From Planctomycetota bacterium (GTDB lineage Bacteria; Planctomycetota; Planctomycetia; Planctomycetales; Planctomycetaceae): 64,000 nt of DNA. Position 1 is the stretch's first letter. Each line of letters opens with the position of its first letter. This document shows, in pieces, positions 18,380 through 28,133 of this stretch. The stretch lies in NCBI GenBank assembly GCA_003671275.1, contig QWPB01000007.1:50908-114907 (forward strand), given 5' to 3'. Position numbers and translations under genes: made by a program. Under the pieces are notes generated by a model. It searched no databases. It had not been told where the DNA came from and saw only the letters and a list, made by a program, of their open reading frames with translations.

Positions 18380-18502
18380 TCGCCTCTACCCAGGATAATC
18401 GGTCCCGCCCTGATTGTGTTTCACATGATCGGGGATGGTGTCTTTTCTCCCCGAGTCATTGCGGGTTAGGACAGTGGTTGCGAGGGAGTGCCGCAGTCGC
18501 CC

Positions 18503-19561
18503 ATGCGTTATCAGAATGTTTGTATCGAGGCTTTTGCCTGCCTCCTGCCGCCCGAAGTTGTCACCTCTGCGGAGATCGAGCAACGGCTCGAACCTGTCTA
18601 CTCCCGGCTGGGATTGCACGGCGGTCGGATTGAGTTGATGAGCGGGATTCGCGAGCGGCGGTTCCATGCTGCCGGAACGTTACCCGGTTCGGTCAGTGCC
18701 CAGACCGCTGAGAAACTGATCCAGCAGACAGGTTTTGATCGTTCGCTGATTGGTGCCCTGATCCACGGTTCTGTCTGCCGCGATCAGATGGAGCCCGCCA
18801 CCGCCGCGGGAGTGCATCACGCCTTGCGGTTGCCGAATCGGGGGTTGGTGATTGATGTCAGTAACGCCTGTTTAGGGTTGCTGAATGGAGCTTTGTTGAT
18901 TGCCGATCAGATCGAAGCGGGGTTGATCCGGGCCGGAATCGTTGTCGGGACCGAGGTGGGACGTGAACTGGTCGAAGGGACCATCGACCGACTGAACTCC
19001 CTGGCGGGGGGCGACCGGGGCCGACTCAAAGCCGCTCTGAAGGCGGACTTCGCTTCGCTGACCATCGGCTCTGGCTCGGCTGCGATCCTGCTTTGCGACC
19101 GTAAACTCTCGAACACCGGGCACCGCCTGCTTGGCGGAGCCCTCCTCGCGGATACCGCCGCACATGCCCTCTGTGCTGGTGGTGTTGATGCGGAAAAAAG
19201 TGCTGATGGCCGTCCGCAGATGTCGACCGACTCGGAAGCTCTCTTGCATGCGGGGGTGAATCTGGCGGAACGGACTTGGCCATTGCTGCTCGATCAACTG
19301 GGGTGGACGGTCCCTGATGTCCACAAGGTCTTCACGCATCAGGTCGGCAAGGCCCATCGCAAGCTCCTTCTGGAGCGGCTGGGACTGGCCCCGGAACTCG
19401 ACTTTCCCACCGTCGAATTCATGGGAAACACCGGGGCCACGGCGCTGCCCACCGCAGCAGCGCTCGGCAGCGAGCAAGGCCATGTTCAATCTGGGGACCG
19501 GGTAGCCCTGCTGGGAATCGGAAGTGGCCTCAGCTGCGTGATGTTGGGGCTGGAGTGGTAG
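18503..19561 (+). CDS. 3-oxoacyl-ACP synthase III-like (KASIII/OleA-type) condensing enzyme
   Basis: A thiolase-fold enzyme that would join an acyl thioester to another by Claisen condensation. The 352-residue product (ATG 18503) has the complete triad: Cys123 in DVSNACLGLLNGA, His279 in VFTHQVGKAH, and Asn309 in EFMGNTGATALP. Cys-to-His spacing (156 residues) is longer than in E. coli FabH (132) and closer to OleA-type enzymes (about 142), so priming acetyl-CoA for fatty acid synthesis is not guaranteed. The early SGIRERRF and IHGSVCRDQMEP match the family's conserved region. No other lipid or olefin genes (oleBCD, acpP) are near. Start choice is from homology; no clear Shine-Dalgarno. Confidence 0.85.
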   Translation: MRYQNVCIEAFACLLPPEVVTSAEIEQRLEPVYSRLGLHGGRIELMSGIRERRFHAAGTLPGSVSAQTAEKLIQQTGFDRSLIGALIHGSVCRDQMEPATAAGVHHALRLPNRGLVIDVSNACLGLLNGALLIADQIEAGLIRAGIVVGTEVGRELVEGTIDRLNSLAGGDRGRLKAALKADFASLTIGSGSAAILLCDRKLSNTGHRLLGGALLADTAAHALCAGGVDAEKSADGRPQMSTDSEALLHAGVNLAERTWPLLLDQLGWTVPDVHKVFTHQVGKAHRKLLLERLGLAPELDFPTVEFMGNTGATALPTAAALGSEQGHVQSGDRVALLGIGSGLSCVMLGLEW

Positions 19562-19681
19562 CCCAGAGTCGAGTGGGCCTTGCGAGCGTGGTCCGATGCC
19601 CCCATTCGCCCCGGACCCTTCCTTACTGTGTACTCGTAATGGGTTCTGAGTTAATAGGGAGCACCGAATGCGGTGTGAGTG

Positions 19682-19702
19682 GTAGAGTGTTCCACGCTCT
19701 AC
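19682..19702. repeat. Small hairpin between KASIII-like and DCC genes
   Basis: GTAGAGTG followed within five bases by CGCTCTAC forms an eight-pair stem with one G-U pair. It lies in the 214-bp spacer after the KASIII-like stop. It is too weak and not followed by T residues, so I do not call it a terminator. Confidence 0.4.
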
Positions 19703-19775
19703 TCCCGGATGGTCCGTGGCCATCGGTGTTGATCGATCGAAAAATCGGGTGGTGGCTCACTCCGGAGACCGAATC

Positions 19776-20171
19776 ATGGACCCCGTCCCGTTCGATGTCG
19801 AAGTATTCTTTGATGGAGCCTGTCCCCTGTGCGCTTGCGAGATTGCGATGCTGCGAGGATGGGATCGGCGCCAGCGGATTCGGTTCACGGATATCGCCGA
19901 CCCACAATTCTCCGCCGGAGCCCTCGGAACCACGCAGGAGGCCCTGATGAACCGTATTCACGGTCGGCTGGCCGATGGCACTTGGATCGAAGGCGTGGAA
20001 GTCTTTCGGCGGTTGTACGCGGCGGTCGGCTTCGGCTGGCTGGTTTGGCCGACCCGGCTGCCGGGAATCTCCCAGCTGATGAATCTTGGTTACCGGGTAT
20101 TTGCCCGGAACCGATTGAAATGGACAGGGCGCTGCACTGCCGATACTTGTGCTCTGCCGCCTCGGGCTTAG
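19776..20171 (+). CDS. DCC-family (DUF393) thiol-disulfide oxidoreductase-like protein
   Basis: The 131-residue product starts at ATG 19776 with GGAG eight bases upstream. Its opening, [17 protein letters not shown], contains the Asp and the CPLC pair (C16 and C19) that name the DCC family. The middle shows [46 protein letters not shown] and a hydrophobic [23 protein letters not shown], all usual for the family. The family has a thioredoxin-like fold and is assumed to be redox active; substrates are unknown. The gene is isolated, with hairpins on both sides. Confidence 0.88.
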   Translation: MDPVPFDVEVFFDGACPLCACEIAMLRGWDRRQRIRFTDIADPQFSAGALGTTQEALMNRIHGRLADGTWIEGVEVFRRLYAAVGFGWLVWPTRLPGISQLMNLGYRVFARNRLKWTGRCTADTCALPPRA

Positions 20172-20199
20172 CGCCGTTTCGAAATTGGACTTTGGGCCC

Positions 20200-20219
20200 G
20201 GCAGACAGGAATGTCTGCC
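20200..20219. repeat. Intergenic palindromic repeat, copy B
   Basis: Perfect eight-base stem GGCAGACA, loop GGAA, then TGTCTGCC, located 28 bp after the DCC gene. It is the same core as the second module at 16598-16625. Confidence 0.7.
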
Positions 20220-20274
20220 CACTGATCAACGGCACAGTCGAACCGGCCAGCGGTGTTTCCCGCGACGTACTCCA

Positions 20275-20308
20275 TAAAAAAACCATGGCCTGTCTGACAG
20301 GCCATGGT
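20275..20308 (-). terminator. Intrinsic terminator of the Gfo/Idh gene
   Basis: A perfect 13-bp inverted repeat (20282-20294 with 20296-20308) that on the minus strand is followed by seven T residues, 25 bp beyond the Gfo/Idh stop. A textbook rho-independent terminator; on the plus strand it could also end transcripts from the DCC gene. Confidence 0.9.
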
Positions 20309-20332
20309 GAGGTGCTTCCGTAAATCTTCGGT

Positions 20333-21613
20333 TTACACGAACTCGGTGATTCCCGGCATCGCGATGGCGGGCATCTCGAACGCTCCGAATTCGTAGCTCG
20401 TTGGTCCCAGCTTCTCCGTGGAGTTCAGAGCCTGATCCCAGGTGATCCGCTTGCCCGTGTAGGCTGCCATCCGGCCCAGGATGGCCAGCATGGTACTGCG
20501 GGTCATGTACTCGCCATTGTTAATGGGGTCGCCCTTGCGGATGCTGGCGAACAGGGCGTCATGCTCCAGTTGGTACATGTTGTGTTGACCGCCGTCCTTG
20601 TATGCCCAGGCGTTTGGTCCTTCGATGCTGGTGTTGTCGCTCTTGATGTGACAGATCCCGTTGGTGCCCCAGAAGTGGTCTGACACATCGTTGTGACAGC
20701 CCCCCTGTTGCCGACAACGACTGAAACCTTTGACCCCTTCGGCGTATTCGTATTCGATGGCGAAGTGGTCATAGATATGGCCAAAGGCAGGTTCGGTACG
20801 CACCTGCCGCCCGCCCGTACCGGTCGCAGCAATGGGGGGCTGATCGTGCATGGCCCACGCCAGCTTGTCCAGGCTGTGGATGTGCTGCTCGACGATGTGA
20901 TCACCGGAGAGCCACGTGTAGTACAGCCAGTTCCGCATCTGGTATTCGATGTCGCTCCAGTTCTCCTTGCGACCATGATTCCAGAGGAAGCCGGTGTTGT
21001 AGGAGCATTGCATCGCCATGATCTTTCCGATCTGGCCGTCATGCATCCGTTTCAGCGCCTCGACGACGGCTGGGTGATATCGCCAGCACAGTCCCGACAC
21101 CACGGAGAGTTTCTTTTCCTTCGCCCGTTCGCAGGCGGCAATCACCTCGCGGACACCCGGAGCATCAACGGCCACCGGTTTTTCGCAGAAAACGTGGACT
21201 CCATGGTCCACTGCCAGCTTCATGTGGGCCGGACGGAAGTGTGGTGGCGAGCAGAGCAGGATCACATCCAGCCCTGACTTCAGCATCCGCTCGACACAGT
21301 CAAAACCAACAAACTTGTGGTCCTCGTCGATGGTGATGCGGTCGGCAATGTCCTTTTGCGACTTCAGCTGAGACAGCCCTGACTCCAGCTTGTCCGCAAA
21401 GGCGTCCGCAATGGCCACCAGTTTGACATTCTTGTCGGCCCGCAATGCCTGACTGGCGGCACCGGTTCCACGACCACCACAGCCCACAATCCCCACTCGC
21501 AGGACATCATCGCCTGCTGCGTAGACGGCACTGGAGCTGAGAATGGCCGCTCCGACAGAAGCAGCGGTCCCGGCCTTGAGAAACTGGCGGCGGGAGTGTG
21601 TGGAGCTGGGCAT
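20333..21613 (-). CDS. TAT-exported Gfo/Idh/MocA family oxidoreductase
   Basis: The 426-residue product starts at ATG 21613, with GGAGG six bases upstream. The N-terminus has a twin-arginine signal, SRRQFLKAG, followed by a hydrophobic Ala-rich stretch, so the folded enzyme probably reaches the periplasm with its cofactor. The Rossmann domain starts LRVGIVGCGGRGTG, and the family lysine-containing EKPVAVDAPGVREVI follows at about residue 145. The C-terminal domain includes SYNTGFLWNHGRKENWSDIEYQMRNW in segments and GDHIVEQHIHSLDKLAWAM, typical of planctomycete members of this NAD(P)-dependent sugar oxidoreductase family. The substrate is unknown. Divergent from the tadC-like gene. Confidence 0.93.
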   Translation of the reverse strand: MPSSTHSRRQFLKAGTAASVGAAILSSSAVYAAGDDVLRVGIVGCGGRGTGAASQALRADKNVKLVAIADAFADKLESGLSQLKSQKDIADRITIDEDHKFVGFDCVERMLKSGLDVILLCSPPHFRPAHMKLAVDHGVHVFCEKPVAVDAPGVREVIAACERAKEKKLSVVSGLCWRYHPAVVEALKRMHDGQIGKIMAMQCSYNTGFLWNHGRKENWSDIEYQMRNWLYYTWLSGDHIVEQHIHSLDKLAWAMHDQPPIAATGTGGRQVRTEPAFGHIYDHFAIEYEYAEGVKGFSRCRQQGGCHNDVSDHFWGTNGICHIKSDNTSIEGPNAWAYKDGGQHNMYQLEHDALFASIRKGDPINNGEYMTRSTMLAILGRMAAYTGKRITWDQALNSTEKLGPTSYEFGAFEMPAIAMPGITEFV

Positions 21614-21821
21614 GGAAGCCTCCAATCTTGAGTGTCAGGCAATGAGTGAGCCGATCCGAATCGCTGCCCGCAGGCTCCGATCGGCGAACACTGATGTTAT
21701 CAACTCCTCGATCCGGAATCACGCTCGAAGTGGAACTGAGTTCCCCTGACGGGAGGGGCGTGATAGTGTGTCCAGGAGGTTCCCTCCGGAGGGTGGTCCG
21801 AAACGTTTTGTGGAGTGCTCC

Positions 21822-22730
21822 ATGATCTCCTTGAACTGGATCTCTTCCGGATTGCTAGGTCTGGCGGTAGCGGTGTTGATAATCACCGTGCGGCGGGGAC
21901 TGCAGCGGGAAGCAGCGCCGGTGGACCCCGACCGCTTTGATAGTGTCCGCTGGGCAGATCTGCGCCGGGCCAGCTTGTTGGTTCGATTCTTTGAGCCGTT
22001 GGTTGTTTGGCTGGCGGGACTGTTCCGACGGATGTTTGCTGACGAACTGCCGAGCATTCAGCGGGACCTGAGTGTCTCAGGCGCGGTGCGAGCATGGAAA
22101 CCGGAGGAATGGCTGGCCAGCCGGGCGATTGCAGCCGTGCTGTGGGCCATTCCCGGAACGATCTGCTTTCTCAAAGCATTTGGCGGGGCGGGCCTTGTGA
22201 TGGCGGGCGTCCTGGTCGTGCTGGTCGGTGTGGGGCTGCGTCGCCGATTACACAATGAGGCCCACCGCCGAATGTGGAGGATCAAAACGCGGCTGCCTTA
22301 TTTCCTCGATCTGGTGAACTTGCTGATGGAGGCGGGCGCCACATTCCTGAATGCCCTGCGCGAGGCTGTGAAGGAATTTCAGGAACAGCCGGTCGGCCAG
22401 GAGTTTGGACGCGTACTGTCTGAGTTGAGTCTGGGCCGCAACCGGTCAGCGGCCCTGGAGTCACTGCGGGATCGACTGCAGGATGACGAGATTACCAGCC
22501 TGGTGGGCTCGATCATTCAGGGGGAAGAGTACGGCTCACCGCTGGCTCACGTTCTGCGCAGTCAGGCCGACGTGCTGCGGATCAAGCGAACCCAGCGGGC
22601 GGAAACGCTTGCCGGAGAAGCCGGGGTGCAGATGCTGTTTCCCTCGATGCTGGTGATGATGGCGACGGTGCTGGTCATCCTCGCCCCGTTTGCCCTCGAG
22701 TTTTTTGATGGCGGCTTTTTCGATCAGTGA
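21822..22730 (+). CDS. TadC-like type II secretion system F domain protein
   Basis: Inner-membrane platform proteins of this type anchor the pilus assembly ATPase. The 302-residue product (ATG 21822 with GGAG upstream) has an N-terminal transmembrane helix (9-24), a paired hydrophobic segment around 107-145 and a C-terminal pair around 275-298. The T2SSF domain lies between, with PYFLDLVNLLMEAGATFLNALREAV, GQEFGRVLSELSLGRNRSAALESL and GSPLAHVLRSQADVLRIKRTQRAE, closest to TadC rather than PilC. No tadA or tadB lies beside it, which is unusual since these genes normally cluster. It converges with the secreted hypothetical downstream, 25 bp apart. Confidence 0.85.
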   Translation: MISLNWISSGLLGLAVAVLIITVRRGLQREAAPVDPDRFDSVRWADLRRASLLVRFFEPLVVWLAGLFRRMFADELPSIQRDLSVSGAVRAWKPEEWLASRAIAAVLWAIPGTICFLKAFGGAGLVMAGVLVVLVGVGLRRRLHNEAHRRMWRIKTRLPYFLDLVNLLMEAGATFLNALREAVKEFQEQPVGQEFGRVLSELSLGRNRSAALESLRDRLQDDEITSLVGSIIQGEEYGSPLAHVLRSQADVLRIKRTQRAETLAGEAGVQMLFPSMLVMMATVLVILAPFALEFFDGGFFDQ

Positions 22731-22755
22731 TCGAACGGAATTAAAGGGCGAGGAA

Positions 22756-23604
22756 TTACATGGCGGCGGGAACGTCGTCAATCACCAGTTCCGATTCGGC
22801 GTCTTCGCCAATGGCGTTCAGCAGCATCGTTTCGGTGACTTCTTCTGCCGGAGCAAACTCCGTCCGCGGTGAGGTCGACTGCTTCCGCTCGGTCACGACT
22901 TTGACGGTCCATTTAGACATCCCAAACGGAGCCTCGGCGGAACGATACAATTCGCCTGTACTGGTCGTTCGCAATGTCGGCGTTTCCGACTGCTGAGTCC
23001 CCTTGGACAGACGGCTCGGCAATTCCTTGACCGGAGATGCGATGATCTCGTCTTGCGCGGCCACTTCCAATGTGCGATAGTGCCGCAGAAATGACACCAT
23101 GGGATACAGGTCGAACACGCCCCCCTCGATCGCAGCGGTGGGCTCATCGCCAATCTTTCGATATCCCTTCGCGATCGGAATATATGAAATATACATCTCG
23201 CGACTGTCGGACAACGGTTCCGTAACCGTTCCCCGAATTTCACTTTCAGGAACCAGCAATTTGTAGATCCGGTTATTTCCAGGGCCAGCGTCGACCAGAC
23301 CTTCCTTCACCTTGCCAGTAATGACCTTGATCTCGATCCAGCGGCAAGGCACGGTCTGCCCTTTGTATTCCGCGTCTTCCTTACCCAGCGATTTCAGAGT
23401 GACATGCCGCGTCCAGTCGAGGGTCAGGTCTCCCTCGGTCGATTCGGGACGGCGTATGACCTGTTGATAGGTTCCCTCATAGCGGCACCAGGTCTTTTCA
23501 CCTGCGGGCAACTGCCACAACAAGCCCTGAGCCTGTGTGACGGATGCGCCGCACAAAGTGGTTCCAACCACAGTCGCCAACACCAGAATCATCAGCCGCC
23601 GCAT
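22756..23604 (-). CDS. Secreted hypothetical protein
   Basis: A 282-residue protein starting at ATG 23604, with AAGGAG nine bases upstream, which overrides an open frame extending much further. It has a signal peptide (RRLMILVLATVVGTTLCGASVTQA, cleaved near residue 26). The mature part looks like a beta-rich periplasmic protein, with WQLPAGEKTWCRYEGTYQQV, TLDWTRHVTLKSLGKEDAEYKG and CRWIEIKVITGKVKEG. It carries two Cys that could bond and an acidic C-terminus. I do not recognise the family; the pattern is reminiscent of planctomycete proteins of unknown function found in their periplasm. It stands alone between convergent tadC-like and divergent pgk. Confidence 0.7.
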   Translation of the reverse strand: MRRLMILVLATVVGTTLCGASVTQAQGLLWQLPAGEKTWCRYEGTYQQVIRRPESTEGDLTLDWTRHVTLKSLGKEDAEYKGQTVPCRWIEIKVITGKVKEGLVDAGPGNNRIYKLLVPESEIRGTVTEPLSDSREMYISYIPIAKGYRKIGDEPTAAIEGGVFDLYPMVSFLRHYRTLEVAAQDEIIASPVKELPSRLSKGTQQSETPTLRTTSTGELYRSAEAPFGMSKWTVKVVTERKQSTSPRTEFAPAEEVTETMLLNAIGEDAESELVIDDVPAAM

Positions 23605-24060
23605 CACAACCGCTCCTTGTGAGGAGATTACAGCGAGGAGATCACAATCCCGTGAACAGTTCGTCCACCCGGTGGAATCCCATCGAGAAACGCACCGCGA
23701 AGACCCACTCCCGAATCGAGCTACCGAACCAAGTCTGACACAGGAACCCCATGCAGGCAAGAGGGGTTCAGAACTGCCTCGCGAACTCCCGGTCGAGCTT
23801 CCCGGCTTCATCGACTTCGGGACTCTTCCCGTTTAGGGAAACTCTGCCGTGTAAACCGGTGGTTCATTCGTGGACTGCCGATCGCCTTGTGAGAGGTCTG
23901 GACCACAATGACCGCCCTCGACAGGTTCTGCACGCTTCAACCAATTCCGATGACTCCCTCCCAACGCCACAGCTTCCTTGGCAGCGTACCCCCTCTCACG
24001 TACGATTCTGCCTGTGCAATGGGGCATTTCAATCAGTTTCGACGACAGACGGCGAGTGGC
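23605..24060. other. Divergent intergenic region upstream of pgk
   Basis: A 456-bp spacer between the secreted hypothetical and pgk. The pgk frame is open back to 23908, but the extra residues do not resemble phosphoglycerate kinase. No repeat, RNA gene or convincing promoter was picked out. Confidence 0.5.
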
Positions 24061-25278
<1,218 letters not shown>

Positions 25279-25295
25279 GGAATGAAGAGAGACGA

Positions 25296-25342
25296 GAGCC
25301 AGATTAAGGACCACTGACAACGGTTGTCACCCACTCTGGCTC
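25296..25342 (+). terminator. Candidate pgk terminator/structured spacer
   Basis: An outer eight-base stem GAGCCAGA/TCTGGCTC (25296-25303 with 25335-25342) encloses an inner palindrome TGACAACGGTTGTCA at 25315-25329. It lies 17 bp after pgk and precedes tRNA-Leu. No long T-run follows, so termination is only a possibility. Confidence 0.4.
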
Positions 25343-25368
25343 GACTCTCTCCACTCCTCTCACTCACT

Positions 25369-25454
25369 GACCGAGTGGCGAAACAGGCAGACGCACGGGA
25401 CTTAAAATCCCGAGACTCGAAAGGGTCGTGCGGGTTCGATTCCCGCCTCGGTCA
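25369..25454 (+). tRNA. tRNA-Leu(UAA)
   Basis: Acceptor GACCGAG pairs with CTCGGTC at 25447-25453, with discriminator A at 25454; no CCA is encoded. The D-arm contains GTGGCGAAACAGGCAGACGC, the anticodon loop CTTAAAA is closed by CGGGA/TCCCG, giving anticodon TAA, and a long variable arm (ACTCGAAAGGGT) precedes the T-arm GCGGG-TTCGATT-CCCGC. The long variable arm with this anticodon indicates leucine. The 3' part is the integration target of the adjacent element. Confidence 0.97.
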
Positions 25455-25456
25455 AT
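25395..25456 (+). repeat. attL: 62-bp direct repeat inside tRNA-Leu
   Basis: The 62 bases from the anticodon arm of tRNA-Leu to just past its 3' end recur exactly at 31708-31769, while flanking bases differ on both sides. This is the mark of a tyrosine-recombinase element that entered a tRNA gene and rebuilt it. The complete tRNA lies at this left end. Confidence 0.93.
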
Positions 25457-25611
25457 TGTAATCGCCCTACGCATAATGAGTTACGGTGTTTCTCAGCGAT
25501 GGTCGTTGAGCGGTTCGTGATGCCCGGAATCCCAGTTTTCGCCTTTGGCGTTGGGCGTTCCGTGCAAACAAACTTTCGGCTCTGGTCGCTCTCTACCCTG
25601 GGAGAGTCGCC

Positions 25612-26778
25612 ATGAAGGTCTGGAAGAAGCAAAGTGTGGTTTGGATGATCGGGAGCAAGCGGGCAAGCAAAGAGGCATGTGGTGCCAGCCCGCGAACGCT
25701 GTACTCCTCGAAGTGGTATGGCACGCTGACAACCTTTGAGGGAAAGAAGCGGCAAACACCACTGACCACGGATCGTGACACGTCCCTGACTCTGTTGAAG
25801 ACTCTCCAGCGAACCGAAGACGAGCGGCGAGCGAGGGGCTTCACGAGAGCCGAGGAACAGCGAGAAAAGCCCATCGCGGAGCATTTGCTCGCGTTTGAGG
25901 CGTATCTGCGATCCAAGAACAACACCGATGACCACATCAGCAAGACGATCAATCGCATTCGCAAGCTGTTGCAGGAAGCCAAGGTGGCCTCCATCGCAGA
26001 CTTGGACGCGACTCAGATTCAGAACATTCTGGCAGTGTGGAGACGCCGGAAAGTGGCTCCCTTGGGTATTGCCAGCACGAACCACTACCTGACCGCAGCC
26101 AAGGGCTTCTCTCGCTTTCTCTGGACTGACCGTCGCACGCCCGAAGACCTGTTGAGGAGCATCCGAAAACTGAATGCTCAAACCGATCGACGCCGGATTC
26201 GCAGAGCTTTGGCCGCTGACGAAGTGAGCAAAATCACCACATCGACGGGAGTGTCTGGAAAGACTTACCGAGGCGAGAACTGGTCGCTCTCTCCCGAGAA
26301 CCGAGTGCTGCTCTACTCAATCGCCCTGTACACCGGATTGCGTTCCATCGAGATTGCCTCGCTGCGGCATGATTCCTTCCATCTGGAGTCCAGAACGCTG
26401 ACCGTTGAAGCCAGCAACACCAAGAACCGAAAGAAGGCGATTCTCCCCGTGCATCCCGACTTGTGTCGACTGCTGTTCCCTGTGGTCAAACAAGGCTCAA
26501 ACGTCTTGATCTTTCCGGGGCCTTTGGTGGCTCAACGATTGGCCGGAAAGGTCTTCCAACGTGACCTGAAGCGTGCTGGAATCGAAGCCCGTGACGACCA
26601 AGGGAGAGTTCTCGATTTCCATTCCCTGCGGTACACCTTCATCACGAATCTTGCCAAAGCGGGTGTTCATCCCGGAAAGGCTCAACGACTGGCCAGACAT
26701 AGCGATATCAATCTGACGATGTCGGTCTATACCCAACTGGAAATCGAAGACCTGCGGGAAGCGGTCGAATCGCTCTGA
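25612..26778 (+). CDS. Tyrosine recombinase/integrase
   Basis: Catalyses site-specific insertion and excision of the element at tRNA-Leu. The 388-residue product starts at ATG 25612, with GGGAGAG about six bases upstream. Residues 1-80 form a basic arm-binding-like region, about 80-185 the SAM-like core-binding domain (HLLAFEAYLRSKNNTDDHISK), and the rest the catalytic domain. All catalytic residues are visible: Arg in ALYTGLRSIEIASLR, Lys in NTKNRKKAILPVH, HxxR in DFHSLRYTFITNLA, the second His in LARHSDINLTMSVY, and the nucleophilic Tyr in that segment. It is encoded directly beside attL and transcribed inward. No excisionase-like gene was recognised in the element. Confidence 0.95.
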   Translation: MKVWKKQSVVWMIGSKRASKEACGASPRTLYSSKWYGTLTTFEGKKRQTPLTTDRDTSLTLLKTLQRTEDERRARGFTRAEEQREKPIAEHLLAFEAYLRSKNNTDDHISKTINRIRKLLQEAKVASIADLDATQIQNILAVWRRRKVAPLGIASTNHYLTAAKGFSRFLWTDRRTPEDLLRSIRKLNAQTDRRRIRRALAADEVSKITTSTGVSGKTYRGENWSLSPENRVLLYSIALYTGLRSIEIASLRHDSFHLESRTLTVEASNTKNRKKAILPVHPDLCRLLFPVVKQGSNVLIFPGPLVAQRLAGKVFQRDLKRAGIEARDDQGRVLDFHSLRYTFITNLAKAGVHPGKAQRLARHSDINLTMSVYTQLEIEDLREAVESL

Positions 26779-26927
26779 GGCTCTACGCGCCATTTCACCA
26801 CGCACCTGAGATGCAGAAATGCAACTCAGGTGTTTACGCACCCCACCTGGCTTTCCGCTTGTTTGGCAGGCTGGCCCTTGTGCCCGTCAGAACCATGTGC
26901 CCGTAGCTACTGCGGTAATCGGGACAT

Positions 26928-28088
26928 TCACTTAGAGCGTACAGGTCGGGGTGACTTATTCACAAAACCACTCGGTATCAACACTTCCTCTCTAACCCAC
27001 TCCTCTCTGGCAGCTGTCTCGTTCTCAAACTGGATGACCAAGGGAGCACCGAAAATCGAAGCGGTGAGATTTCTAAACTCTGCTGGCCCGAGACGGGTCT
27101 TACCAACGATCAGCTCATGTTCAGTCGAATCGATCTCTACTCGCATTAGTGGCGATATCTCATCTACAGGCTCTTGAAGTCGTTGATAACTTCGAATCTG
27201 TGAAATTCTGTCAAGCAATTGGCGGTCACGTTGCAATCGAACGGAAAGCTCCGTCTGAGTGCGACCATTCGCCAATGTCCCATCTTCGTTGATTAAACCT
27301 TCAATCAATAAGCTGCCATTCGGCATCGAATGAACTTCAATGTATGTTGGTATCATCGACGTGAATCTCTTTAGCAGAACAACCCTTGTTACCTGTTCTC
27401 CAGTTGGTAGTGAAACACTTAGACTTACCGTGTCGCCAAAGTTCTTCACACGTAGATTATTGGTAAGCGCTGCCATCTTCTCTTCATGAGTGCCGCTTAG
27501 ACGTTGTTCGTCCACTGCCAGGATAACATCTCCCGCATTACCGCCTGATGCGAGGTAGGGCGATCCGTCAAACACGCTATCTAAAGCCAATCCCGCAGTG
27601 TGTTGGGACAAGAGCACGCCCAATCGAGGGGCATCATTCACCTCTGGCATGACAAACGGGGAGATCGAGTTGACCACATCTACCGCATCTTCGAGAGTCA
27701 TGGGCTGCACTTCTTTGACCAGCTTCTTCGTTGCAGTCCGAATCAACTTCAACTTAGCATTGTTTAACTCCTCATTGCCGTAATCCATGTTGTAGTTTCT
27801 TAGATTAAAAGGCAATGGCCACAACTGAGGTGGCTCTTTCGTCGTGTCCCAAATGAACGTGATCGCGGCAACACCTTGACCACCCGTAAACCTGGTCGTT
27901 CCAGTGATGTCAGCAAGCGTTGATGCAACCGCTTGCTGTTCATCCTTAAGTGATTCAACACGATCTTCAACAGATGTAATCATCGCCAGAACAAGCACAA
28001 TGAAAATCACTAGGCAGCAGAATATCAGATCGAAAAATGACTCATACAGATTGCTGGTACTGCGTCTTGTGAGTAGGTGAATGGCCAT
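26928..28088 (-). CDS. ExbD/MotB-like membrane protein with PDZ-like periplasmic domain
   Basis: Probable plug/stator partner of the adjacent channel protein. The 386-residue product has one N-terminal transmembrane helix (about residues 17-37) whose entry carries Asp20 in ESFFDLIFCCLVIFIVLVLAM, at the position of the proton-binding Asp of ExbD, TolR, MotB and ZorB. A helical linker follows (40-60). The periplasmic part is not an OmpA peptidoglycan-binding domain: residues about 145-225 read like a PDZ domain (LGVLLSQHTAGLALDSVFDG, SPYLASGGNAGDVILAVDEQ, then VSLSVSLPTGEQVTRVVLL). A further 160 residues with helical and strand segments have no recognised identity. It starts 45 bp after its partner. 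No obvious ribosome binding site. Confidence 0.75.
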   Translation of the reverse strand: MAIHLLTRRSTSNLYESFFDLIFCCLVIFIVLVLAMITSVEDRVESLKDEQQAVASTLADITGTTRFTGGQGVAAITFIWDTTKEPPQLWPLPFNLRNYNMDYGNEELNNAKLKLIRTATKKLVKEVQPMTLEDAVDVVNSISPFVMPEVNDAPRLGVLLSQHTAGLALDSVFDGSPYLASGGNAGDVILAVDEQRLSGTHEEKMAALTNNLRVKNFGDTVSLSVSLPTGEQVTRVVLLKRFTSMIPTYIEVHSMPNGSLLIEGLINEDGTLANGRTQTELSVRLQRDRQLLDRISQIRSYQRLQEPVDEISPLMRVEIDSTEHELIVGKTRLGPAEFRNLTASIFGAPLVIQFENETAAREEWVREEVLIPSGFVNKSPRPVRSK

Positions 28089-28133
28089 CTAGGTGATCCA
28101 TGGATTCAAGAAGTGGTCAAGTCGCGGGGTCGA

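Noticed and set aside
23908..24060. N-terminal extension of pgk
   Set aside because: The 51 extra residues do not resemble phosphoglycerate kinase and include no signal; ATG 24061 gives the normal length.
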